From an uncultured Pelagibacteraceae bacterium (GTDB lineage Bacteria; Pseudomonadota; Alphaproteobacteria; Pelagibacterales; Pelagibacteraceae), in assembly GCA_902604565.1 (NCBI GenBank), contig CACKZF010000008.1:1-37090 (forward strand): a stretch of 37,090 nucleotides of DNA, written 5' to 3'. Positions 15,906 to 25,533 of the stretch are shown piece by piece; the stretch's first letter is position 1; every line of letters begins with the position of its first letter. A program made the translations under genes and the position numbers. The notes beneath the pieces are model-generated. The model ran no database searches, was not told where the DNA came from, and worked only from the letters and a program-made list of their open reading frames with translations.

Positions 15906-17969
15906 CTAAGCTTCTATTTTTGAAAAATTTAAATAGTTATCAAAAGTTTTGCACAACATATTTAATAATTCTAATCTATTTTTTTTAATTATTATATCTT
16001 CATCATTAACAATAACATTGTCAAAAAAATCGTTTAGCTCGTTCTTAATGCTTGATAAAATTTTTAGACTTTCCTCGTAATTTTCGTCTTTACTAACACT
16101 CAAAAAATATTTTCTTATATCATTTATTTTTTTATATAATTTTTTCTCATACTCATTTTTAAATAAACCTGGATCTGCAAAACCGAGGGTCTCAATAGAT
16201 ATTTTTTCATCAGTATTTAATATATTTGAAGATCTTTTGTATGCTGCAATAGTTTCAAAACCGATTTCTTTTTTAATATTTTTATTTAAACATTTAGATT
16301 TTTTATAAGCCTTTAATAAATCATCCAATCCAAGCAGAAATATTGAGCTTTCAATTATATCTTGTCTTATTTTTTTTTCTTTTAAATAATTTTTTAATCT
16401 TTCAATTATGAAATCACTTAATTCGTTTTGTATCTTTTTGGTATCAAATTCATAGCCCTGATCTCTATATACTGAGCAGGTGTAAACAATTAAATCTTTT
16501 AATTTAATTTTTATTTCATTTTCAACAATTAATCTGACAAGACTTATAGCCATTCTTCTTATGGCATATGGATCTTTTGAACTAGTAGGTTTCATATTAA
16601 TTCCAAAAAAACCTACTAATGAGTCTAGTTTATCACTTAGAGATAAAGCAACACTGTACATTTTTTTTGGTAATTTGCTTTCCATCCCATTAGGTAAATA
16701 TTGTTCAGATACAGCAAGACAAACTTCTTTATCAAACCCTTGAAACTTTGCAAAATGACCTCCAACAATACCTTGGAGTTCTGGAAACTCTCCAACAAGA
16801 TCGGACATTAAATCAACTTTACAAATTGATGAGGCTATTTCAATTTTGTCTTTACTAATTAAAAAATCATCAGAAATTAATGATGATAATTTTCTCATAC
16901 GTTGAACTTTGTCAAAGTAGGATCCCAAACCTTTAAAATAATTTATATTTTTTAATTTATCTACTTGTTTAACTAAATTCTGGGTTTTATTTTTTTCCCA
17001 AAAAAACTTAGCATCGCTTAATCTTGCTTCGATCACTCTCTCATTTCCTAATTTAACAAACCCTTTAGTGTCTTTAATATCTGAAACTACAAAAAAATTA
17101 TTTGTAAGATTATTTTTTTTATTAAAAGTTGGCAAATATTTTTGATGGCTCTGCATTGTCGTAATCAATATTTCACTTGGGACACTCAAAAATTTATTGT
17201 CGAAATCACAAACAATTACCATAGGCTTTTCAACTATATTTACTATTTCATCTATAAGTCTATCATTCTGTTCGATTTTTATATTTTTTTTAATAATTAT
17301 TTCATTAATTTTATTCTGTATTATTTTTTTTCTTAAGTCTTGATCAATTAAAATACCTTTTTGTTTAAAAAATTTTAAATACGAATTAAAGTCGTTAAAA
17401 ATTTTTATACCTTCTTCTAGTGATTTATCTATAAAAGTTTTGTTAGAGCTACTTATGTGGTTAAAAACAAAATTTAGAGGTTTTTTATTAAATATTGCTA
17501 AAATAGATTTAAGAGGTCTTCCCCAATAAAGATCATAATTTGCCCATTTCATTGATTTATTCCAAGCTATCTTTGTAAAAATTTCACTTAAATTTTTTTC
17601 TAGTAAATCTGAAACTTTTATTTTTCTAGAATCTTTTTTAAAAAAATAGAATTCACCTTTCTCGGTATTTTTTTTAAAGATTTTTTCTAATGTTGTATTG
17701 TTAGATCTAATAAATCCTTCTAATGCCTTTTCAGGAGCATTAACATTTGGACCTTTAATTTCCTCTGAGTTTAATTTGATTTCATTAGGAATTTTATCAA
17801 CATGTAGAACTAGTCTATTTGGTGTTGAGTAAACATTGAAATTTTCGTTGAATTTAATTTGGTTATCAATAAAAAAATTTTTAATATTTTTTTTTAATTC
17901 ATTCCTTGCGTTTATTTGAAGCCTTGCAGGAATTTCCTCACTAAATAACTCTACAAATAATTCTGACAT
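15906..17969 (-). CDS. glyS: Glycyl-tRNA synthetase beta subunit
   Basis: Partner of GlyQ in the heterotetrameric bacterial glycyl-tRNA synthetase; the beta subunit binds tRNA-Gly. The 687-residue protein starts [18 protein letters not shown], the typical GlyS N-terminus. It has a VSVPSEILITTMQSHQKYLP-type segment (here FLSVPSEILITTMQSHQKY), the LSDAKFFWEKN motif, AEFPELQG-like GEFPELQGIVGGHFAK, and DPYAIRRMA..LVRL near residue 470, followed by a C-terminal helical anticodon-binding region. It overlaps the glyQ stop as TAATG, supporting translational coupling. Confidence 0.96.
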   Translation of the reverse strand: MSELFVELFSEEIPARLQINARNELKKNIKNFFIDNQIKFNENFNVYSTPNRLVLHVDKIPNEIKLNSEEIKGPNVNAPEKALEGFIRSNNTTLEKIFKKNTEKGEFYFFKKDSRKIKVSDLLEKNLSEIFTKIAWNKSMKWANYDLYWGRPLKSILAIFNKKPLNFVFNHISSSNKTFIDKSLEEGIKIFNDFNSYLKFFKQKGILIDQDLRKKIIQNKINEIIIKKNIKIEQNDRLIDEIVNIVEKPMVIVCDFDNKFLSVPSEILITTMQSHQKYLPTFNKKNNLTNNFFVVSDIKDTKGFVKLGNERVIEARLSDAKFFWEKNKTQNLVKQVDKLKNINYFKGLGSYFDKVQRMRKLSSLISDDFLISKDKIEIASSICKVDLMSDLVGEFPELQGIVGGHFAKFQGFDKEVCLAVSEQYLPNGMESKLPKKMYSVALSLSDKLDSLVGFFGINMKPTSSKDPYAIRRMAISLVRLIVENEIKIKLKDLIVYTCSVYRDQGYEFDTKKIQNELSDFIIERLKNYLKEKKIRQDIIESSIFLLGLDDLLKAYKKSKCLNKNIKKEIGFETIAAYKRSSNILNTDEKISIETLGFADPGLFKNEYEKKLYKKINDIRKYFLSVSKDENYEESLKILSSIKNELNDFFDNVIVNDEDIIIKKNRLELLNMLCKTFDNYLNFSKIEA

Positions 17970-18841
17970 TAACTTTGGCTTTCAATCCAAACTTTCCCAA
18001 TTGATTTAGTTAGTTCCCTTATTCTTGTAATATATTCAGCTCTTTGTGCTACACTAATCACCCCTCTTGCATCTAAAATATTGAAGACATGACTACATTT
18101 TAAACATTGATCATAAGCTGGAAGGGAAATCTTTTTTTCTACTAATGATTTTGTTTCTTCTTCAAGCATTTCAAACATTTTAAATAAAATATCAGTATTG
18201 GCATATTCAAAATTATATGCTGAAAATTCTTTCTCTGACTGATGAAAAACATCATTGTAAGTAATTCCTTCATCATTCCAAATTAAGTCAAAAACACTTT
18301 TTTTGTTTTGAATGAACATGCACAATCTCTCTAAACCATATGTAATTTCAACAGATACGGGTTTACATTCAAATCCAGCCATTTGTTGGAAATAGGTAAA
18401 TTGTGTAACTTCCATACCATCACACCAAACTTCCCATCCAAGACCTGCCGCTCCTAAAGTAGGACTTTCCCAGTCATCTTCTACAAACCTAATATCGTGT
18501 TCCTCATGATTGATACCTATTGATGACAAACTATTTAAATACATCTTTTTTATTTCTTTTGGTGAAGGTTTAATTAAAACCTGAAATTGATAGTAATGTT
18601 GTAATCTATTAGGGTTGTCACCATATCTTCCATCAGTCGGTCTGCGTGATGGTTGAACATATGCAGTTTTCCATGATTTTGGGCCAAGCGATCTAAGAGT
18701 GGTTGCTGGATGGAATGTCCCAGCTCCTACCTCTAGGTCATAAGGTTGTAATATCAAACAACCTTTTTTAGACCAGTACTTTTGTAAGTTAAAGATTGTA
18801 TCTTGAAAAGATAAAGTTTTTTTTTTTATTTTAGAGACCAT
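17969..18841 (-). CDS. glyQ: Glycyl-tRNA synthetase alpha subunit
   Basis: Catalytic (class II core) subunit that activates glycine. The 290-residue protein shows the family hallmarks [33 protein letters not shown] near residues 28-48, [22 protein letters not shown] near residue 70, and [18 protein letters not shown]. The C-terminus has [15 protein letters not shown]. Its first 11 nt overlap the end of the upstream peptidase gene. An A11 tract lies in codons 5-9 (18817-18827). It forms the core of the operon sppA-glyQ-glyS-ppdK. Confidence 0.97.
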   Translation of the reverse strand: MVSKIKKKTLSFQDTIFNLQKYWSKKGCLILQPYDLEVGAGTFHPATTLRSLGPKSWKTAYVQPSRRPTDGRYGDNPNRLQHYYQFQVLIKPSPKEIKKMYLNSLSSIGINHEEHDIRFVEDDWESPTLGAAGLGWEVWCDGMEVTQFTYFQQMAGFECKPVSVEITYGLERLCMFIQNKKSVFDLIWNDEGITYNDVFHQSEKEFSAYNFEYANTDILFKMFEMLEEETKSLVEKKISLPAYDQCLKCSHVFNILDARGVISVAQRAEYITRIRELTKSIGKVWIESQS

Positions 18842-19640
18842 ACCTTTGCCAGATTGATCTTTCTTCTAATAAAGTGATTATTTTATCAGTATAATTTTCA
18901 GAAGATGATAGCTTCTTTGATAACCACCCTTTACTTTTTCCGAATTTCTTAATTTCTATATCTTCACCATATTTCTCTCTTAATATTTGCTCTGAATTTC
19001 CTAATCCATCAATTAGTCCTAATTCTTTTGCTTTTTTTCCTGCCCAAAATTCTCCAGAGAAAAGTTCAACACCAGAGTTTTTGTTTAGTTTTTCTTTTCT
19101 ACTCTCCTCAACAACATCTATAAAATCTTGATGTATTTCTAATTGAATATTTTTTAAACGATTAATATCTTCTTCTTTTTCGTCCAAAAATGGATCTAAG
19201 GTACTTTTATTTTTCCCAGCAGTATAAACTCTTCTTTCAATCCCAATTTTTTCAATTAAATTTTTAAAACCAAATGAAGCAGAAATAACTCCAATAGATC
19301 CTATTATTGAACTTGAGTTAGCATAAATTTCATCACCTGCACAAGAAATAAGATAGCCTCCAGATGCTGCTACATCTTCAGCAAAAAAAATTACTTTTTT
19401 TTTAGTTTTCTTAGATTGCTCTTTTATTAGTTTATATATTAAATGTGATTGTACTGGAGATCCACCTGGTGAATTAATTGTGATTGCAACAGCTAATGCT
19501 TTTTTTACTGAAAAAGCTTTTTTTATTATCTCTTCTTCACTTGAATATTCTATTCCTTGTCTGAACCTTCCGACATTTCCTATAACCCCTGACAATTTGA
19601 GGTGGCTTATTATCTTTTTTTTTTTAAAAAATGAGAACAT
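18831..19640 (-). CDS. S49-family signal-peptide-peptidase-like serine protease (SppA/SohB type)
   Basis: Single-domain S49 protease of 269 residues. The Ser-Lys dyad is visible as S93 in [12 protein letters not shown] and K145 in [21 protein letters not shown] at residues 55-62 and IIGSIGVI at 112-119 are family motifs. Known members degrade leftover signal peptides at the membrane. This one has no N-terminal membrane anchor: the start MFSFFKKKK is only weakly hydrophobic and basic, so it is probably peripheral or cytosolic. It heads the operon with glyQ. Codons 6-9 are pure lysine in an A11 tract (19615-19625) preceded by T6. Substrate unknown. Confidence 0.88.
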   Translation of the reverse strand: MFSFFKKKKIISHLKLSGVIGNVGRFRQGIEYSSEEEIIKKAFSVKKALAVAITINSPGGSPVQSHLIYKLIKEQSKKTKKKVIFFAEDVAASGGYLISCAGDEIYANSSSIIGSIGVISASFGFKNLIEKIGIERRVYTAGKNKSTLDPFLDEKEEDINRLKNIQLEIHQDFIDVVEESRKEKLNKNSGVELFSGEFWAGKKAKELGLIDGLGNSEQILREKYGEDIEIKKFGKSKGWLSKKLSSSENYTDKIITLLEERSIWQRYGL

Positions 19641-19680
19641 TAGAATTGTTATAAGTTTTTTAATTATATTATAAACATTA

Positions 19681-19708
19681 GTTATAATTAAAGAATTAGG
19701 TGCGTCAA
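19681..19708 (-). promoter_or_regulatory. Candidate promoter of the sppA-glyQ-glyS-ppdK operon
   Basis: Minus strand TTGACG (19703-19708), 16-nt spacer, TATAAC (19681-19686): 5 of 6 matches to each consensus hexamer. The start near 19674 leaves about 34 nt before the ATG at 19640. Among the best-looking sigma70 promoters in the window. Its -35 box directly abuts that of the divergent ispB promoter. Confidence 0.5.
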
Positions 19709-19739
19709 TTGATAAGTATATTAATAAATTGGATATAAT
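19709..19739 (+). promoter_or_regulatory. Candidate promoter of ispB
   Basis: TTGATA (19709-19714) and a perfect TATAAT (19734-19739), with a somewhat long 19-nt spacer. The predicted start is about 19746, at or beside the ispB start codon, implying a leaderless or very short-leader mRNA. Confidence 0.4.
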
Positions 19740-19750
19740 AGTTTTATGTG

Positions 19751-20764
19751 ATGGGAACCGTAATACAGCTAAAAAAACAAATTAATAATTCTTATGTCGA
19801 TTTAAAGAATTCGGTTGAGGATAGATTGATTCTAGTAGAAGAGAAAATTAATTCTAGACTAGCGAGCAAAGTTGAGTTGGTCCAAAAGATGACCAAATAT
19901 CATCTAAATACCGGTGGTAAAAGACTAAGAGCACTATTAACCTTACAATGTGCTAAAATTTGTGAATATAAAAAAGGATTGAGAGATGTAAATCTTGCTG
20001 CTTGCGTAGAACTTATACATGCAGCTACTTTAATGCATGATGATGTAATAGATAATGCTGAAATAAGACGAGGAAAAAAAACCCTGAATACAATCTGGGG
20101 AAATCACTCCTCAATTTTAGTTGGTGATTATTTACTTAGCAAATGTTTTGAAATGATGGTAGAGGATGGAAACTTGGAGTTATTGAAACTTTTAGCATCT
20201 ACATCATCTGAAATTGCACAAGGTGAGGTTCTTCAATTACAACACAATAAAGAAATAGATATCTTGGAAGAAACATATCTTAACATTATTTCCTCAAAAA
20301 CTGCATCTTTATTTGCAGCTGCAACTAAAGTTGGAGCAATTATTGCTGATAAAGATTTGAAATATAAAAATGCTTTAGAATTTTATGGAAAAAACTTAGG
20401 CCTTACATTTCAAATTGCAGATGACACATTAGACTACAATTCTGAATTTAAGTTATTTGGAAAAAATATTGGCAATGATTTTTATGAGGGTAAAGTGACT
20501 TTGCCTATAATTTTACTTTATCAAAAAGTTGATAAATTAGAAAAAGAAAAATTAAAATCTTTTTTTGAAAAAGATATTCGTGAAAGTCAAGATTTAGAGT
20601 ATGTCTTAGATCTTATAAAAAAAAATAATATTATTAATGAGTGCTATAAAAAAGCAGAACATTATATTAATTTAGCTTCTAATTCTTTGAGTGTATTTGA
20701 GGAAACTGACGAAAAAAATATATTAAAAAACTTAACATCTTTTAGTATTGAAAGAAATTTTTAG
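19751..20764 (+). CDS. ispB: Long-chain polyprenyl (octaprenyl-type) diphosphate synthase
   Basis: Elongates an allylic diphosphate with IPP in trans to the long side chain used for ubiquinone. 337 residues from the ATG at 19751; a GTG one codon earlier is equally possible. GGKRLRALL near residue 55, the first aspartate-rich motif HDDVIDNAEIRRGK with DDVID at 97-101, and the second motif IADDTLDYNSE with GNDFYEGKVTLP just after are all present. The small or polar residues before the first DDxxD and the similarity to the ubiquinone side-chain group suggest a long-chain product, while the ispA copy at 24409 is the short-chain enzyme. Chain length cannot be fixed from sequence. It ends in a TTAG shared with pdxH. 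Confidence 0.9.
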   Translation: MGTVIQLKKQINNSYVDLKNSVEDRLILVEEKINSRLASKVELVQKMTKYHLNTGGKRLRALLTLQCAKICEYKKGLRDVNLAACVELIHAATLMHDDVIDNAEIRRGKKTLNTIWGNHSSILVGDYLLSKCFEMMVEDGNLELLKLLASTSSEIAQGEVLQLQHNKEIDILEETYLNIISSKTASLFAAATKVGAIIADKDLKYKNALEFYGKNLGLTFQIADDTLDYNSEFKLFGKNIGNDFYEGKVTLPIILLYQKVDKLEKEKLKSFFEKDIRESQDLEYVLDLIKKNNIINECYKKAEHYINLASNSLSVFEETDEKNILKNLTSFSIERNF

Positions 20765-21384
20765 GGACTTAACAATACTTTTTTCCATTTTTTGGTTTTT
20801 CTAATATATTTTAACCTCTCATGGATTCGATTCTGACCATCTAACCAAAATTCAATTTCTTTAGGTTTGATTCTCCAACCTGACCAGTATTCAGGTCTTG
20901 GTATCTTATTTTCGTTAAGGAATTTTTTCTTAAATTCCTCAATAGATTTATATAAATCCTGTCTTTTTTTTAAAATAGAACTTTGCTTTGAGGCCCAAGC
21001 ACCAATTCTGCTTCCATATGCTCTTGAATTGTAATAAGCATCAGCTTCTTTTTTTGTTACCTTGGTAGCAATACCAATTATTCTAATTTGTCTTTGTAAA
21101 CTTTTCCAGTGGAAACACATAGAAATTTTTGAGGAATTTTTGATAGCCTTACTTTTATCACTATTAAGATTTGTGTAGAAAACAAATCCGTTTTTATCAT
21201 AATCTTTAAGAAGCACCATTCTAACTGTTGGAAACCCCTTTTTGTTTACAGTTCCAACCGCAAATGCGTTTGGATCATTAATTTCAGTTTTTTTTGCTTT
21301 ATTGAACCATTCTTCAAAAAGCTTTATTGGGTTATTATGATCTTTAAAGCAAAGATTTAGTCCAAGTGAGTTTTTTTCGTTCAT
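20761..21384 (-). CDS. pdxH: Pyridoxine/pyridoxamine 5'-phosphate oxidase
   Basis: FMN-dependent oxidase that makes pyridoxal 5'-phosphate from PNP or PMP. The 207-residue protein has NAFAVGTVNKKGFPTVRMVLLK near residue 39, FVFYTNLNSDKSKAIKNS, CFHWKSLQRQIRIIG, YNSRAYGSRIGAWASKQS and the C-terminal WSGWRIKPKEIEFWLDG...RIHER signature of PdxH, with the usual length. It is convergent with ispB (shared TTAG stop) and divergent from aroC with 32 nt between starts, so it is probably monocistronic. Confidence 0.96.
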   Translation of the reverse strand: MNEKNSLGLNLCFKDHNNPIKLFEEWFNKAKKTEINDPNAFAVGTVNKKGFPTVRMVLLKDYDKNGFVFYTNLNSDKSKAIKNSSKISMCFHWKSLQRQIRIIGIATKVTKKEADAYYNSRAYGSRIGAWASKQSSILKKRQDLYKSIEEFKKKFLNENKIPRPEYWSGWRIKPKEIEFWLDGQNRIHERLKYIRKTKKWKKVLLSP

Positions 21385-21402
21385 AAATTTAAAAAAATAA
21401 TT

Positions 21403-21408
21403 TATACA
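21403..21408 (+). promoter_or_regulatory. Candidate -10 box of aroC
   Basis: TATACA lies 8 nt before the aroC ATG, with a weak TTCATA 17 nt further upstream (21380-21385, inside the start of pdxH). It would give an almost leaderless transcript. Weak evidence in an AT-rich 32-nt gap. Confidence 0.25.
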
Positions 21409-21416
21409 TTAAAATA

Positions 21417-22502
21417 ATGTCATTTAATACTTTTGGAAAGTTATTTAGATTTACTACATGGGGAGAGTCACATGGTCCAGCTATTGGATGCGTTATTGAT
21501 GGCTGCCCTCCAAATATTCCATTAAAGGACAGCGATATACAAAAAGAACTTAATAAAAGAAAGCCAGGACAGTCTAAATTTACAACACAAAGAAAAGAGG
21601 ATGATAAAATTAATATTTTATCTGGTGTTTTTGAAGGTAGAACAACTGGAACTCCAATTTCTCTAATTATTTATAATAAAGATATGAGATCTAGAGATTA
21701 TGAGACAATAAAGAATAAATTTAGGCCAGGACATGCAGATTATACTTATTTTAAAAAATATGGAATCCGGGATTATAGAGGCGGTGGAAGACAATCTGCT
21801 CGCGAGACTGCTGCTAGAGTTGCGGCAGGTGCTATTGCAAAAGTTGTTTTAAAAAATAAAATTGGTAAGAAGTATCAAGCTGTTGGTGCTGTTACACAAT
21901 TAGGAATATTAGGATGTGACTTACAGAAATGGAAAGATAAAACAATTTCTAGTAACCCATTTTTTTGTCCTGATAAAACTGTGATTAAACTTTGGGAAAA
22001 ATATTTACTTGGGATAAGAAAAGCTGGGTCATCTTGTGGAGCAATAATTGAGGTTAGAGCAAGAGGAGTTCCTTTGGGACTTGGAGCGCCAATATACTCA
22101 AAATTAGATATGGATCTTGCAGCAGCAATGATGAGCATTAATGCTGTAAAGGGTGTAAATATTGGATCGGGAATGAACTCGGCAATGTTAACTGGTGAGG
22201 AAAACTCTGACGAAATTTTGAAAAAAAAAGGTAAAACTAGTTTCAAATCAAATAATGCAGGAGGAATTCTTGGAGGAATATCTACTGGACAAGAAATAAA
22301 TGTTTCATTTGCAGTAAAACCAACATCATCTATTTTGTCATCGAGGAAGACAATCGACAGATTTGGTAAGAATACGACAATATCTGTAAAAGGAAGACAC
22401 GACCCATGTGTTGGAATTAGAGCGGTTCCAATAGGAGAAGCGATGATGCATTGCGTAATTCTTGATCACTTTTTAATGAATACAGCGCAAAATAAAATTT
22501 AA
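21417..22502 (+). CDS. aroC: Chorismate synthase
   Basis: Last step of the shikimate pathway: anti-elimination of phosphate from EPSP to chorismate, requiring reduced FMN. The 361-residue protein starts [20 protein letters not shown], which contains the conserved GESHG. It has [14 protein letters not shown], then [37 protein letters not shown] near residues 101-138, and the C-terminal [18 protein letters not shown], all diagnostic. It stands alone on the plus strand between pdxH and dxs and shares a TTAA double stop with dxs. Confidence 0.98.
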   Translation: MSFNTFGKLFRFTTWGESHGPAIGCVIDGCPPNIPLKDSDIQKELNKRKPGQSKFTTQRKEDDKINILSGVFEGRTTGTPISLIIYNKDMRSRDYETIKNKFRPGHADYTYFKKYGIRDYRGGGRQSARETAARVAAGAIAKVVLKNKIGKKYQAVGAVTQLGILGCDLQKWKDKTISSNPFFCPDKTVIKLWEKYLLGIRKAGSSCGAIIEVRARGVPLGLGAPIYSKLDMDLAAAMMSINAVKGVNIGSGMNSAMLTGEENSDEILKKKGKTSFKSNNAGGILGGISTGQEINVSFAVKPTSSILSSRKTIDRFGKNTTISVKGRHDPCVGIRAVPIGEAMMHCVILDHFLMNTAQNKI

Positions 22503-24412
22503 TTAGATTTTTTAATTAAAACTTTTGAATTTAAAGTATCTAATATTTTATTTTCAATACCAATAGAGTCTAAATTAGCAAACTTATACATTAGCTCTGG
22601 TTTATCATGATCAATAAATCTATCAGGTAATATCATTGATCTAAATTTGAGATTACTATCTAATAAGTTTTTTTCACTTAAAAATTGGCTCACGTGAGAT
22701 CCAAATCCCCCTATTGAACCTTCTTCTATTGTAATCAAAACCTCATGTTCTGTAGCAATTTGCCATATTAGGTTTTCATCTAACGGTTTTGCAAATCTTG
22801 CATCAATAATAGAGATATCAATTCCTTTTTTTGTTAAATTTTCGGAAGCCAAAATACACTCCTGTAATCTTGCTCCAAAATTTAAAATTGCAACTTTTTT
22901 TCCCTCTTTAATTATTTTTGCTTTACCCAACTCAATTTTCTCAGTTATTTCAGGTAATTGAACTCCCACACCATTGCCCCTTGGATATCTAAAAGCTGAT
23001 GGTCTATCGTTTATATCCATTGATGTATTTATCATTCTTACAAGCTCGGCTTCATCACTTGCAGCCATTACCACAAAATTTGGTAATGTTGAAAGGTATG
23101 TTATATCAAAAGATCCAGCATGTGTTGGGCCATCAGCACCAACTAACCCCGCTCTGTCGATCGCAAATCTAACAGGCAAAGATTGTATGGCTACATCGTG
23201 GACGACCTGATCGTATGCTCTTTGAAGAAATGTTGAGTATATCGCAGCGTAAGGTTTATACCCTTCAGTAGCCATGCCCGCAGCAAAAGTAACAGCATGT
23301 TGCTCAGCTATCCCAACATCAAACATTCTTTCTGGAAATTTTTTTCCAAATAAATCCATTCCTGTTCCTGATGGCATAGCGGCAGTTATGCCAACGACCT
23401 TACTATCTTTCTCTGCATGTTTGATTAATGAATTAGCGAATACTTTTGTATAAGAAGGAATATTAGATTTAGACTTTTCTTGTTCTCCTGTTTTTACATT
23501 AAATTTTGAAACACCATGAAATTTATCCTCCGATTTTTCAGCAAACGAGTAACCTTTTCCTTTTTCAGTTTTAACATGTATTAAAATTGGTCCATCATAA
23601 TTTATATCTTTTACATTATTTAATACTGAAACCATTGAATCAATATCGTGTCCATCTATTGGTCCAATATAGTAAAATCCCATAGAATTAAATAATGTTC
23701 CACCAGTGACAGCAGATCTTAAAAAATCTTCAGCTTTTCCAGCTTGATTTTTAAATCTTTTTGAAAAAGCAGATATAATTAATTTTAATGTTTCTCTAAA
23801 ACTAAAGTAAACTTTCCCAGATAAAATTTTTGCTAGATATTTTCTCATTGCACCAACAGGTTTTGAAATTGACATATCGTTATCATTTAAAACAACAATC
23901 ATCTTTGTTTTGCTTCCACCTGCATTATTCATTGCCTCATAAGCCATGCCAGCACTTATCGCCCCATCACCTATGACTGCAATTACATTGCCTGATTTAT
24001 TTGATAACTTATTGGCTACTGCTATTCCTAATGCAGATGAAATAGAAGTTGAACTATGAGCAGCACCAAATGGATCATACTCACTTTCTGATCTTTTTGT
24101 AAAACCTGATAATCCTTCACCTTTTCTAAGAGTTCTTATTTGTTTTTTTCTACCAGTTAATATTTTATGCGGATAAGTTTGATGTCCTACATCCCAAATT
24201 AATTTATCATGAGGAGTGTTAAATATATAGTGTAAGACAACAGTCAATTCTACAACTCCTAGTCCAGCACCTAAATGCCCTCCTGTTTCAGAAACTACAT
24301 CGATTAACTCTTGTCGAACCTCGTCTGCTAAAATTTTAATATCAGATTGTGATAATTTTCTGATATCATCAGGAAAGTTGATATTATTTAGAAATTTATA
24401 ATTATTGCTCAC
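22499..24412 (-). CDS. dxs: 1-deoxy-D-xylulose-5-phosphate synthase
   Basis: First enzyme of the MEP isoprenoid pathway: ThDP-dependent condensation of pyruvate and glyceraldehyde 3-phosphate. The 637-residue protein has [19 protein letters not shown] near residues 44-62, [16 protein letters not shown] (H77), the ThDP motif [18 protein letters not shown] at 148-165, and the pyrimidine-domain [17 protein letters not shown] and [14 protein letters not shown]. Translation starts at GTG, overlapping the ispA stop as GTGA. xseB-ispA-dxs is a widely conserved order, giving the IPP/DMAPP supply used by ispA, ispB and miaA in this window. Confidence 0.97.
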   Translation of the reverse strand: MSNNYKFLNNINFPDDIRKLSQSDIKILADEVRQELIDVVSETGGHLGAGLGVVELTVVLHYIFNTPHDKLIWDVGHQTYPHKILTGRKKQIRTLRKGEGLSGFTKRSESEYDPFGAAHSSTSISSALGIAVANKLSNKSGNVIAVIGDGAISAGMAYEAMNNAGGSKTKMIVVLNDNDMSISKPVGAMRKYLAKILSGKVYFSFRETLKLIISAFSKRFKNQAGKAEDFLRSAVTGGTLFNSMGFYYIGPIDGHDIDSMVSVLNNVKDINYDGPILIHVKTEKGKGYSFAEKSEDKFHGVSKFNVKTGEQEKSKSNIPSYTKVFANSLIKHAEKDSKVVGITAAMPSGTGMDLFGKKFPERMFDVGIAEQHAVTFAAGMATEGYKPYAAIYSTFLQRAYDQVVHDVAIQSLPVRFAIDRAGLVGADGPTHAGSFDITYLSTLPNFVVMAASDEAELVRMINTSMDINDRPSAFRYPRGNGVGVQLPEITEKIELGKAKIIKEGKKVAILNFGARLQECILASENLTKKGIDISIIDARFAKPLDENLIWQIATEHEVLITIEEGSIGGFGSHVSQFLSEKNLLDSNLKFRSMILPDRFIDHDKPELMYKFANLDSIGIENKILDTLNSKVLIKKSN

Positions 24413-25278
24413 TTTGTTCTATTTAAAATATAATTTATTGTTTCTCTAAAATCGTCGCCTCTTTTTCCAAAAATTTTTAAACTTTTAAATATTTTTAATT
24501 TTAAGTTATCTGCATATTTAATAGTATTATTAGTGCCTAGTAAACTTATTAAAGTAGCTTTTCCCATTTTTAAATCTTTTTTGGTTTTTTTTCCTGCACT
24601 AGATGTTTTGCCTCTCAAATCTATCAAGTCATCAGCAATTTGAAATAATAATCCAATTTCGTTGCCTATTTTAGTAAACTTATTCAGGTATTTTGTTTTA
24701 CCAGACATTATAATAGGGGCAACACAGCAGAAACTAAATAGCTTTCCAGTTTTTTTAATTTGCATATTTATAATTTGTTTTTTATTTTTTTTGATTTTTT
24801 CATAACTTAAGTCTAAAAACTGTCCACCAGCAATTCCTGAATGTCCCGAGCTTTCGGAAAGTAGATTTATTAATTCTATTTTTTTATGATCATCTAAATT
24901 AAATCTTTTTTCACTAAGAATTTGAAATGCAATAGTAAGTAGAGAATTTCCAGCAAGAATTGCAGTTGACTCACTAAACTTTTTGTGTGTTGTCAATTTT
25001 CCTCTTCTCAAATTATCATTATCCATGCATGGTAAGTCATCATGTATTAATGAATAGGCATGTATACATTCAACTGCTGCTGCAACTTGTAAAATATTTT
25101 TTTTATCTACTTTGAATATAGACCCAATATCAAATAGTATTTTTGATCTTACTTTTTTACCTCCAGGTAAAAGTCCATAAAGCATTGGTTTGATAAGCTC
25201 AGTTTTTTTTTGTTTTGAAAAATATTTATAAAGATAGTTGTTGGTTCTATTAACTATTTTATTTAGCTTTTTTTGCAT
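24409..25278 (-). CDS. ispA: Geranylgeranyl/farnesyl diphosphate synthase (short-chain)
   Basis: Head-to-tail prenyl transferase of 289 residues. [10 protein letters not shown] near residue 38, the first aspartate-rich motif [16 protein letters not shown] with DDLPCMD at 80-86, and the second DDLID near residue 205 are present. The two-residue insertion in the first motif (DDxxxxD) is the bacterial FPP synthase type. Product length (C15 or C20) is not certain. It overlaps xseB by 20 nt upstream and dxs by 4 nt downstream. The protein is very lysine-rich. Confidence 0.92.
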   Translation of the reverse strand: MQKKLNKIVNRTNNYLYKYFSKQKKTELIKPMLYGLLPGGKKVRSKILFDIGSIFKVDKKNILQVAAAVECIHAYSLIHDDLPCMDNDNLRRGKLTTHKKFSESTAILAGNSLLTIAFQILSEKRFNLDDHKKIELINLLSESSGHSGIAGGQFLDLSYEKIKKNKKQIINMQIKKTGKLFSFCCVAPIIMSGKTKYLNKFTKIGNEIGLLFQIADDLIDLRGKTSSAGKKTKKDLKMGKATLISLLGTNNTIKYADNLKLKIFKSLKIFGKRGDDFRETINYILNRTK

Positions 25279-25513
25279 TTTTATTTGATTTTATTTCTTT
25301 AATTTTAAAAATTGTTTTATCAGATATTTCTTTAAAATCTTTTTGGAATTTTTTTTCTATTAATCTATTAATTTTTAATAAATTTGCATAGTCCTCAGAG
25401 GTATTTTCTAGATTATTTCTATTTTCCAAATTTTTAATAATTTCGTCTGCTAAATCAGTAAGCTCATTTAAAGATTTTGACGCAATATCATCTGGCAAAT
25501 TTTTTTCATTCAT
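25259..25513 (-). CDS. xseB: Exodeoxyribonuclease VII small subunit
   Basis: An 84-residue protein with SLNELTDLADEIIKNLEN..NLENTSEDYANLLKINRLIEKKFQKDFKEI, a helical hairpin matching XseB. In the family it assembles in several copies on XseA to form a single-strand exonuclease. Length is normal, with a lysine-rich tail (NKNAKKAK). It opens the xseB-ispA-dxs operon and overlaps ispA by 20 nt; xseA is not in this window. Recognition rests partly on the conserved position. Confidence 0.85.
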   Translation of the reverse strand: MNEKNLPDDIASKSLNELTDLADEIIKNLENRNNLENTSEDYANLLKINRLIEKKFQKDFKEISDKTIFKIKEIKSNKNAKKAK

Positions 25514-25533
25514 ATATTAGTTGGTAATATTAT

